64,000 bases of DNA from Diphasiastrum complanatum (taxonomy: Eukaryota > Streptophyta > Lycopodiopsida > Lycopodiales > Lycopodiaceae): the NCBI GenBank assembly GCA_029204225.1, contig CM055095.1, forward strand, positions 16,088,049 to 16,152,048. The letters are read 5' to 3'. Positions within the stretch are counted from its first letter, which is position 1, and each line of letters starts with the position of its first letter. The translations under genes were made by a program, and so were the position numbers. The notes beneath the pieces are model-generated. The model saw nothing but the letters and a program-made list of their open reading frames with translations, made no database searches and was not told the origin of the DNA. Shown piece after piece: positions 13,501-25,500 of this stretch.

Positions 13501-16500
13501 TGCAACCACACACAAGGAGCATACCTGTTAAGTATACAGCTCCAGTTCCGAAAATCTTTTTAGGAACCTCGATCTGCTCATAGCTGCTAGGACTGCACCC
13601 AGAACATGAGTTAATTTGATTTTTAAACCATAGATCTGAAAAGTTTGCTAATCAACCACATTGTGAACTTCCACTAACAATCCCAGCCTATTGATTCAAA
13701 TCAAACTGAAATTCAATCCAAACAACAACGATCTGGTTGTTAACTTACTCCATCAAGGTCGCGTTCTCTCCCTCGTCATACAAGAACGTCAAGACCTTCT
13801 CATCTATATAAGCCTCTGCAATTTAAACTAAAGGAAAAATTCAGAAGATTAATATATTTATACTATCATAATACAAAGTGTCAAGATACACAGAAAAAGG
13901 TCAGATGTGTACTCCTTGGGTAGCGATCATTTAGATAGCATTATGGACTAGACTAGCAGTTATGGGCATGTTTATCGGTTGTGACAATGATGTTAGTAGA
14001 GATTGTCATATGACTACTTAGTTTTGGTTATGCGGTATCTCTGTGATGTTCTTACTTTGGTAATAAAGCAATGTCTTGTAACAGGAGAGCTACTCGTCCC
14101 AACTGTCATGTGCCTAATCTTAATCAACAAACCTCCCCTAAAAAAACATACAATGGCAAAATAACTTTGGCAATAATAAGTTGGCTAGCATAATAGATTG
14201 GGTGATCATATCCCATTTGATCACTTGGTAAGACAAATCCTAAACATAAAGTATCTACATCAATGCGGACACACTTAGTCCAATCCGGGTGATCATATCC
14301 CATTTGATCACTTGGTTGTGCAAAAACACATCCTTTGTAAAGTATGTGCATCAATGTGAACTCGTGTATTCCAATCCGGGGGGCCAAAATGGGTTTTCAG
14401 CCAGTGCCCTAATAATGTCTTGGAAAGTGGAATGTGAATACATAAAATCATCCAAGAAATATCTCATAAATTTATCCCACTAGTCATAAAAGGCCTGTAA
14501 CATCACCTTTGGAATGATGTCGGAGCAAATGAAAAGTCCAAAAGGCATGACTTGTATGCATAAGTACGCTCTTAAGTGATAGAAGCAATATTTTCTTGAT
14601 CTTTTTGAGAAATCAAAAATTGATGATAACCATTGAAGCCTACTTAAAAACCATATAGTTTGTGTCTGTAGGAAAGCAAGAGTCAAGTCACCAAGATCTA
14701 GTTATCAATTAATATCCACAGAAAAAAGGGCCCAACAGTTACGAATAGAGCCACAGCTGATCTAGAGCTAAGCTATGAAAGCATCACCTAAGCAAGACTT
14801 AAGCTATGAAAGTAGCACATAAGCAAGACTTAACCCTAGAAAGCAGGAAAGAGAGAGATTAAGGAGGCTAAAGAGAGAGATCAATATCATCAGCTGAATA
14901 ACAAATGACATAGTTTCCCTACTTATAGCCAAGAGGAAGCCCTAAAAGGAAGCTTCCGGTGGCTAGGGCCCAACTGGGAGGGAAAATAGTGCGCCCTCCA
15001 AGAAGGCCCCCACTCTCCAGTAATATGTCCAAATGGCCTAATAACGAATAATAAGGCCAAAGGCCAACCATATAGTCTAAGTGTCACTAATGAATAAAAA
15101 AAGGGCCCAAGGCCTGCTTATGCATAAAGTAAAGTAAATGGACGCGGCGAATGTAATGAGCCGAGTCCATAACTCTCCAAAAACATCTGATGTAGAGGAG
15201 TCAACAAGTGCAGCAAGAGCACGAGCCTGATCCGCAAGTGATGGTGTATGATGAAAGACATCAATAGGGTCCCATGTGGCCTCCTCAATAGGACGACCAT
15301 CCCACTGGACCAAAAACTGAATCTGCCAGCGGCGTCGACTATGGTATAGACGAACCTGTAATATAGCAGCAGGTAAAAATGGAAATAACTCTGGAGCAGT
15401 AGGAAACTCAGCATCACAAGGAGCGTCATCCTCAATAGCAGCACGTAATAAACTGACATGGAATACATCACAAGCGCGTGTGGAAGCAGGAAGCTGTAAG
15501 CGATATGTAACTGGACTAAGAACCTCCAAAATGCGATAAGGCCCATAATAACGTGGTGCAAGCTTCTCAGTAGAACAAACCGTAGGCGTAGATAAACCAT
15601 ATCTCCAAGCTGAAACTCAACATGGCGGCGGTGACGATCAACTGAGGTCTGATAATGCTGCTGAACATGCTGTAAATGAGAACTGGCCCGGGTAATAAGC
15701 TTTCGAGCACCTGATAGAAAAGATGCAAGTGTGACAGGTGTATCCTCAGGAGGGAGAGGAATGCCAGGTAGTAGAGGTGCATAGCCATGAGATAATAAAA
15801 ATGGTGAGACACCTGTGCTGGTACTAACAGAGCTATTATAGCTATACTCTTCTAAACATAAATGCTGATCCCAATCCTTCCCTGAAGGAGTAACAAAATA
15901 GCGTAAATAATCCTCAAGGATCCTGTTAAGAAGTAGAATGATAAGTAGAACCCATATAAAACTGTACATCCCATATACGCATAAGCTCTGTCCAGAATAT
16001 AGATGTAAACTTACTATCCCGATCAGAAAGGATAGTACGAGGAAATCCATGCAAGCGGAAAATCTCTGATAGGAACAAACGTGCACACTGCTCTACTGTG
16101 ATAGTACTGCGAACTGGTATAAAATGTGCCTGTTTGGAGAACCTGTCAACCACCACCATACATGAATCGTGACCACGCTGGGTATGGGGAAGGCCAAGAA
16201 TAAAGTTCATAGATATATCAGTCCATTGGCGATGAGGAATAGGCCAATTCTGGAGAAACCAGCCGATTTAGCACGGGAGTACTTATTACAAAGACAAAAA
16301 GGGCAGGTACAAATAAGTACAGGAAGCTCAGATCGAAGAGAGGGCCGGTAGAAATGGTCTTTGAGACGAGCATAAGACTTCCGGAAACCAAAGTGACCCC
16401 CAATAGGAGAGGAATGAGCATCCGACAACAATTGGGAACGGATACCCAAGGAACTAGGAATACAAAGAGAATCATCAACAACAGCACGACGAAGAGTATT

Positions 16501-19500
16501 AAACGCTGATTGACAATCAGAAGTCCAAAGAAAAGTACTAGACTTCTTCAAAAGTGCATGAAGAGGAGCTGCAATAGTGGCAAAATGAGGAACTGGACGA
16601 CAAAGGTGAGTGGCTAACCCAAGGAATATACGAACATGATGAATATCAGTTGGTATAGGCCAATCCTGGATGGCCTGAACCTTATGAGGGTCCAGACGAA
16701 TGTGTCCATTACAAACAAGAAAACCAAGAAACTCGATCTCAGAAACAGTAAAAGAACATTTAGAAAACTTAGCAAATAACTGGTGATGTACAAGTAACTG
16801 AAATATAGAGGAAAGATGGGAAACATGCTCAGCAAGAGACTGACTAAAAATAAGAATATCATCAAAATAAACCAAGACACAATGACCAAGAAGCGGACGC
16901 ATGACGTTATTCATCACATTCTGGAACGTAGGAGGGCCATTAGTAACACCAAAAGGAAGCACACGAAATTCATATAAACCAAGATGAGTACGAAAAGCAG
17001 TCTTATGTTCGTCAGAAGGGTGCATCCTGATTTGGTAATATCCAGAACGAAGGTCTATCTTGGAAAAGATTTTAGAGGATTACGAATAGTCAACTTATTT
17101 AAAGCACGGTAATCAATACAAAGGCGTTTGGTACCATCTTTCTTACTAACAAGGAGAACAGGGGCACCAAAAGGCTGTGACTAGGAACAATGAGACCCTG
17201 ATCTAACAAGGCAGTAATATGGAGCTCAAGCTCATCACACTCCGATCGAGACATACGATAAGGGGGACGGGAAGGAGGAGCAGAACCAGGACGCAAATCA
17301 ATATGATGGTTCACGTCGGTAATGGTGGTGGCGTCGTACGTTCTAAAAAAACAAAAGCATACTAATGTAATAAGTCAGAGATCACCTGAGGAACAGCTAC
17401 TGGAGTAGAAACTGGAGGAACTGGTACTGCCCGCTGAACACATAATAAGGCTACACAATGAGCCTTCGGCAGGCTGCGAATAAACTGCTTCCCAGTAATC
17501 AACTGGAAGTCTCCCTGAGAATCAATGCCAACAAGTGTGTGTGTAACTGCATCATGTACAAATGTCAATGTCTGTTGTGTCAAGTCCAGTGTAACGGCTC
17601 CAAGAGATGCAAACCAATCAGCACCAAGGATAAGATCATAATGCTCCATAGGAATAATGTAAAGATCTGCCTGTCCAGAAAAATCTCCAATGCGGTATGG
17701 TAAACGCTGAAACATCTGAGAACTAGGAAAAGAATCGGAACTCAACTGTGAGAGGCTGTGAAGCGGGAACAGGTGAAGTAAGTGGAGCTGAAGAAAAACC
17801 TGCAACACCTAATGAAGCTACAACATTCAATAAAAGAACCAGAATTGCTCTTCATTTCATAAAAATGAATGTCATAAATAAAGTGTTAAGAGAGATCAGT
17901 ACATGCAGCACTGCCAAGGAGGCTTGGGACATTTTCAAACAATCTATAAAATTAAGAATATTTCTAGATTGCTTACACTTAGAAATCACATCTTTCTAAG
18001 TTACTAGAGAGTAGATGAGAGTGCTTCATCTTATGTAATGAGAGTAAAGGATCTTCATCAAGAGTTAGCTGGTATTGGAGATGCTCTTAAGAACACTGAA
18101 CTTGTTCAAGTAGTCCTTAATGGACTTAGAGATTAGTATGACAATATTGTGCAGACTTATGCTGTCAGGGAGAAACTTCCATCCTTGGAGACTCTTTAAG
18201 GTGTTCTCATTGCTGTAATACGTACACGTAACCGAATGGAGCGAGGACCAGGACGCCCTGTCCAAGTAGCATAGGCAAGCTGAGCATGGCAAGTAGCAGG
18301 AAGTAAATCAGTGGACGGCTCCGAGGATAGGTCAGGCTCATCAGAAATATGAATGTAGATATCGGAATCATCTGGAGTAGTGCCCTCATGGTAAAAAACA
18401 GCAGTAGTAGTAGGGAGAGGCTGACGGCAATCACGGGCAAAATGGTCAAGACTCTTACAACGAAAGCAAAGACGCTTCTGCTGAAGGTCAGCGAACTCTG
18501 CAGACGTGTAACGTTGGACAAAAGCAGGTCGAGGAGTCGGAGGATGAGGAGACGAAGGGACAATGGAGAGAGCTGGAACAGAAGGGGCAGGTGTAGGGGT
18601 GGACGTAGCGAGAAAAGATGAAGCAGAAGGACGGGGGCGGGAGAAGCGGGAAGGAAGGGTGTCAGAGTACGTATGCTGTAAAGTACTAGCAAGAGACATC
18701 GCCTCAACAAGTGTGGGAGGATGGAAGGAAGAAACATCATAACGTAAAGCACCACGAAGCCAAGCAATGTAACGAGAAATAAGCTCAGTGGGCTGTAGAT
18801 CTGTAAAAAGATAAGAAAGCTCCATAAACTGATCTGTATAAGAAGCAAGATCACTGGTCTGAGTGAGACTACGGAATGTATCACGTTGGCGGTCGAGCCA
18901 CTGAGGATCAATCATAGCATGACGGAGGTTACGGCGAAAAGCATGCCATAAATGGAGCCCTTCCCGATCAGGATCAGCTCTATAAACTCGCCACCACGTG
19001 GCGGCGCGTCCATCTAAATGTAAAGCAGCCAACTGGATCTTCTGAGGATCAGTCTTAGGGTAGATCTGAAAATATGTGTCAAGCTTAGCAAACCAATTCT
19101 CTAATAAGTTCCCGTCAGAGGAACCAAAATAGGTAGCAAGTTGTACCCTATCACGAAAGTCTCGAGCAAAGTGTGGCTCAGGAAGTGGGGGACGTGAAAA
19201 GAAACCAGGAGGTGGGTTAGGCGGAATGAACTGTCCACCACCAAGCTGACTAGCAGAGGAAGATGGAAATCCAAATGGAGGGGGAGTCCCAAATGAAGGA
19301 AAAACAGGAGCTTTACCAGGACCATGAGGCTGTAAAGAATCAATCTGTGACTGCATAGTAGCAAAGCCGGTCATAACGGTATCGAAGCGAAGAACGAGGC
19401 CTGAACTGATCGGATAAGGCTTCCTAAGTAGTCTCACTCGGGGTAGGTGAATGTGCCATAATGATAGTGGAAGGAATAGACGAATATTTGAGAGAGCGGA

Positions 19501-22500
19501 CTCTTGTCATCACCCCAAATTAGTCTATTAAAACCACTATTATCACAACTAAGAAAGGACAGCAATCAGCAAATGAAAAAAGTGAAAATGAAGGCTGTAA
19601 AAATGCGTTGGACAGCCGGGAGGCAAGTGACAAATTGGAATATCAAACGGAGTCGGAATTTCGTGAAATTTGGTTGAGGATGGGCGATGGACAGCCTGCA
19701 AACAAGGTGTGAAAAATGGCTGCAAACGGAGACAAAAACAGACGAAAGTGACAAGTATGAAGCGGCTGGACAGCCTGCAAACAGAAGTGAAGGGAGGGCT
19801 GAAAATGGAAGGAGGAACGGACGAAAGAGATGAGGGAAAAGTTCCGGCCGCCAAATTTAGCGGAAGTACTTCCGCTAACTATCTGCTAAAGCTCCGCCAA
19901 GGAAAATGCTCTGATGGGAGCTGGTCCTCCTCCAAACTGTGCTGAATGTTGCTGAAGCAAAGAGATGAAAGCCCTCAGCAAAGAGAGAAAAATCAGCAAG
20001 GAAAATGAGCACCCAATCAGAAAATCAGATTGAAATTCAGCAATCAGGAAAGTGCTCTGATACCAAGTTACAAATAGAGCCACAGCTGATCTAGAGCTAA
20101 GCTATGAAAGCATCACATAAGCAAGACTTAAGCTATGAAAGCAACACATAAGCAAGACTTAACCCTAGAAAGCAGGAAAGGGAGAGATTAAGGGGGCTAA
20201 AGAGAGAGATCAATATCATCAGCTGAATAACAAATGACATAGTTTCCCTACTTATAGCCAAGAGGAAGCCCTAAAAGGAAGCTTCCGATGGCTAGGGCCC
20301 AACTGGGAGGTAAAATAGTGCGCCCTCCAAGAAACCCCCCACTCTCCAGTAATATGTCCAAATGGCCTAATAATGAATAATAAGGCCAAAGGCCAACCAT
20401 ATAGTCTAAGTGTCACTAATGAATAAAAAAAGGGCCCAAGGCCTGCTTATGCATAAAGTAAAGTAAATGTAAATGGACGCGGCGAATGTAATGAGCCGAG
20501 TCCATAACTCCAACTCTAAGAGAGAGAGAGAGAGAGAGAAAACAACAACAAGAGCAATGGAGAGCAATGCTTAGCCAAACTGTCCAAAATGGAATACACA
20601 ATGAGCATCTAAGTACTCTATCTGGATGTGGCCAAATGCCACCAAACCCTAAGGTTAACCACTCACTAAATGTAGGGCACCCCCAAAAGTCAAGATAGGG
20701 CCCCTAAACAAAATTACACCCCTAAGGACCCACGAGTCAGTACATGACCAAAATTGGGTCCAACTGAACTTAAGACAAACTTAAGATGGCCTAAATAACT
20801 AAATACCCATGGTTACACAAATCTCAACCTTTTGGGTCAAAGTAACCTATGGATTAACTTTAGCATAGTCATTTATTTCTAACACCCTCCTTAAATGACA
20901 ATGCAAAAACTGAAATCTTCACTATGTAATAAAACCACCACGTGGTATTAAATTTAAAGCTTTGCATAAAGCTTCAAATCTGACTCTAGGCAACGCCTTA
21001 GTGAAGAGGTCTGCAATATTATCCTCTGTAGGACAATAGTCAAGTAAAATGTCGCCATCATGAAGTCTCTCCCGAACAAAGTGATAATGGATCTCGATGT
21101 GCCTCATCCTCGCATGAAAAACAGGATTCCGTGCAATGGCAATAGCACTTTGACTATCACTCAAGATAAGAGTGGCTGAGGGCTCACCAAACTTCATGTC
21201 AACAAGTAGTCTTCTCAGCCATAAACACTCCGTTGTGGCTGAAAATATCGCTCTATATTCTGCCTCACTAGAAGCAGCAGCAGCAGTGGGCTACTTTTTA
21301 CTTGACCAAGAAATTGCAGAATTTCCATAGAAAAAGCAATGTCCACTTGTAGAGCGTCTAGTGTCTTGATTTCCACCCCAATCTGAGTCACTAAAACCAA
21401 CCAAACATGCATCATCACAAGCAAGAAAAACCAGTCCATGACTTCTTGTTCCTTGAAGATATCGAAAGATCCTCTTCAATGCTTTCCAATGTGATGTCAT
21501 CGGGACATGCATGAATTGACTCATGAGTGAGACACTATAAGAAATGTCCGGTCTTGAATTACATAGGTAAATGAGACAGCCAATAGCTTGACAATATAAA
21601 GTAGTATCAAATGGTTGACCATCACCTTGACTACTTAATTTCAGGCCTGTTTCCATAGGTGTAGCAACCGGCTTGCAATCTTCCATCTTGAACCGCTTCA
21701 AAATCTGCCCAATGTAGCGTTCTTGAGAGATGAAAATTCCAGCCCCTTCTTGTACAAATTCAAAACCAAGATAAAAGTGCAATAGGCCTAAATCTGAGGT
21801 TTCAAAAATCATACAAAGATCAAGTATTACGGCATCAATCTGCTGCTCATTACTTTGTTGTCCCGCAAAGTCGACAACAGCCACCGTGGGACTGTTTTGG
21901 GTTGTCCAACAGCCATGTCTCTTCTTACAATTTGTTGTCCAAGATCCTCCGACACTGCACTTGGCTGTCCAAGATCTTCCAAAACTGATCTTTGCTGTCC
22001 AACAGTTCTTGCAGGCTGATTTTGAGCAACAACGAGCGGTTCTTGATGAACATTAGGCTCTAAACTTGATGAGGTGTTGAGCAGGTCGAAACTGGTTGAT
22101 TGCTGCCCCTTATCTCCAGCAATAAAAGATGATACCAAATCTGGAAAAACTTCAACATTCACACTATGTGGGCTGTCCCCCTTCAAGATATGAGTTGGGG
22201 CCACATCTAATGAATTCTTTTCATCCAAATGCACATCACGACTAACAATAATCTTGTTAGTGCTCAAATTGAACAGCCTATAGCCTTTGCTTTCACTACT
22301 ATAGCCAACAAAAATGCATTTAACTCTTTCATCCTCAAGCTTTGTACGAAGTTTATCCGGAACAAAAGCATAAGTCGTACAACCAAAAATGCGAAAGTGA
22401 GGTTGTAGGATTCTTTCCATACCAAACTTCATAAGGAGTTAATACTTTCAATGCTTTAGTAGGACAACGATTGCTTATGTATACTGCCGTTATAACCGCT

Positions 22501-25500
22501 TCAGCCCAAAACTTGTGGGGCAGCCCCTTTGCTTTGAGCATGCAATGGGCCATCTCCATAAGTGTGCGATTCTTTTGCTCGGCAACACCACTTTGCTGAG
22601 GCGTATAGGGAGTTGTCATTTGATGTAAAATTCCCTTTTCTCGAAGAAATGCACCGAACATATTCTTAATGTATTTCGCCTCCTCGATCGGTGCGTAGGG
22701 TCTTCAAAGAATGCCCAAACTGATTTTCCACCATTGCTAGAAAATCTTTGAAACGTTGAAAAACTTTCGATTTAGCCTTCATAGGATAGATCCATGTAAA
22801 ACGCGAAAAGTCATCAATAAAAGTCATAAAATAGATGCACTTTCCTATGGATTCGGTCCTCATTGGACCACAAACATCACTATGAACCAAATCAAATTTA
22901 TCAAGAACCATTATAGTTCCATCAATTGGAAAAGGTTTCCTTTGAAACTTTCCAAGTATGCACCCCTCGCATACATGCCCTTCCGGCTGCTCAATAGTAG
23001 GAATGTCTTCTACCATATTAAATGTCTTCAGCTTCTTCAAGCTTGCAAAGTTGAGATGCCCAAACCTTGCGTGCCACAATTCAGCCAACTTCAATGATTG
23101 TGATGTAGAAGCAACAAGACATGTAGAGGGAATTCGTCGCTCATACGTATCCATAATGAATAAGCCAGCATGCATTGTTCCCGAAACAATAATCAAGAGT
23201 GATCTTTTAGGATCCTTGACAAGACACTTATCTTCTTTGAACTCAACAACTAGTCCTTGCTTCAACATAGTTGAAACCGAAAGAAGATTCTTCTTGATTC
23301 CCGGAACATAAAGCACATTCTTAATGTACTTTTTTTCACCATTAGGCAGAATGATGGCTACAATTCCAATTCCATGAATAGAATAAGATGCATCATCTGC
23401 ACATTGTACCTTACTTCCATTTTGCACTTTCACTAATTTAGTGAATGCTTCTTGACCACTATCAATCACCCATTCAATGGGCTGAAAATCAGCATCTTGC
23501 AAAACAGAACTTGAATTCCTCATAGATGTAGAAGTAATATTAGACACAAAAGCATAGTCTTGGTTGAAGAGATCACCACTAGCTTCAAGCTCTTGCTCCA
23601 AAGTAGCAAGTGAAGCACTAGTATCAATTCCTTTACTCACCTCTTTCGCAAGCTTCTTCTTACAATCCTTGATGTAATGCCTATACTTCTTGCAATAATG
23701 GCACTTCCCTTTCTTCTTTTGAGTGTTGACATCTTGACCTCCAATGGGCTTTTGCTCATCCTTGGAAGGAGGCTTCCCCTTTCCTTTTGACTTGCCTTTG
23801 CCCTTGCCTTTCGTGAAGAAAGCTTGATCTTGTTGAGTGTCACCCGCAAAATTTTGCCTCGTTTGCTCCTCTTGAAGAAGCAGCCCAACAAGTTCATCAA
23901 AGGAGAGTTGATGTCCCCCAAGAGAGATACTCAAAGATGAAACAAATGGAAGATAAGAGGAAGGTAATGAGTTGAGAGTAATGGAAACAAATTGAGCATC
24001 CTCAATTATCTCATCAATATTGAGAAGCTCCTCACGAAGATCCTTGATCTTCGTCAAGTGATTGGTCACTTGATCCCCTTCTTGCATCTTCAACAAAGAA
24101 AGTTGATTTCTGAGATACACCACTCTTGCTGGATTTTTGACTCTACACATAGTATAAAGTGTATCCCACGCACTTTTAGATGTCTTACAAGACCTAATAT
24201 GAGGTAAGATAGATCTTTTCACAGCAAGAGCAACCATAGAATGTGCTTGTGCATCCCTTCTATCCCACTTCTTTTGTTCTTCCGAAGATGGAGAAGATGA
24301 TGTTGATGATGATGATCCACGAGGTGTAGGGGCTGCCAAAGACGGAGGCCTTTCCTCATCACCATTGACCAAATCCCACAGCCCTTTCGCTATGAGAAGA
24401 TTCTTCATCATGTAACTCCACAAGGAGTAGTTTGTGCCATCCAACCGATCTTCACTAAACAAAGAACTGATAGCTGCTTCCGATTCTTTAGCCATTACCT
24501 CCAACAGAATTTCAGCTTGTAGTAGATAGGAAAGAGCCTTTCCACAACCAAATCTACTCAAAAAATTTGCAACAAACAAAGAGCTGAAAGTAGGAGCACA
24601 AGATGTCTTTCAATCTGCAACCAAAGTGCCCAAAAGATAATGGAAAGATGGCTGTCTTTCTGCACAAAAAAACCAGCTTCTTGAAAATTAGGTTAGCTTC
24701 GATTGAAGCCTACACCGAAACCCAATTAGGAAGCTAAATAGTGTGATCAACACACACTCCAATAGGGCTGTTGAAAGCGCCCTACTGCTTGCTGAGAATC
24801 TGCAAATTTCCAGCCACAAGTTGACCTAACCCTGAATAGGGTTTGCTGAATTTTGGGCGCCCTCCTATGCAAATGCAAACTTGAAAACAAAAATAGCAAG
24901 ATAAGGAGACACCACAACCAAAAATCAGTAGCAGATTTTTGGGCGCCCTCCTCCAAACTTGCTGAAAACTGGTTGCTCAGATTTGAGATTCTGATTTTTG
25001 GGTGCCACAAATTACTCCTCCAAGATCTTTGTTGGGCGCCCTCCTTCAACCTGAAAAGAGAGACAAAAGCTGATCCAAACTCCGCTTGGAAAGATCAGCA
25101 GGATGCTGAAATTTCACAACAAAAAGCAGAGAAGCTCCTCTTCTGGTAGGGCGCCAACAAACAAGCTTGTTGCAAATCCGGTAGCTCTGATACCATGTAG
25201 GAAAGCAAGAGTCAAGTCACCAAGATCTAGTTATCAATCAATCTCCACAGAAAACAAGAGAGAAGAGGCTGGGCGCCCAACTCTAAGAGAGAGAGAGAGA
25301 GAAAACAACAACAAGAGCAATGGAGAGCAATGCTTAGCCAACTGTCCAAAATGGAATACACAATGAGCATCTAAGTACTCTACCTGGATGTGGCCAAATG
25401 CCACTAAACCCTAAGGTTAACCACTTACTAAATGTAAGGCACCCCCAAAAGTCAAAATAGGGCCCCTAAACAAAATTAGACCCCAAGGACCCACGAGTCA

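Larger units (their letters stand above)
14737..20509 (-). mobile_element. Gypsy B, chromovirus-type Ty3/gypsy element inside copia A
   Basis: The element is 5,773 bp with LTRs of 438 and 444 bp that differ by only a few substitutions and a 6-bp insertion, so it is a recent insertion. It is flanked by the target duplication CCAAC. The order on the minus strand is LTR, iMet primer site, gag, an interrupted protease, RT, integrase, chromodomain, LTR. The LTR ends are AGTTA and TAACT instead of TG and CA. RNase H is missing and the protease active site is replaced by foreign sequence, so it is not autonomous. Confidence 0.96.

Noticed and set aside
15118..16086. 322-codon frame running through the gypsy B integrase region
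   Set aside because: Only the middle portion is integrase. The ends are out-of-frame readings of integrase and the chromodomain, so I split the region by motif instead.
18207..18911. Long Leu-rich frame antiparallel or out of frame within gypsy B
   Set aside because: It is a shadow of the gag frame. The composition comes from the frame shift and does not indicate a membrane protein.
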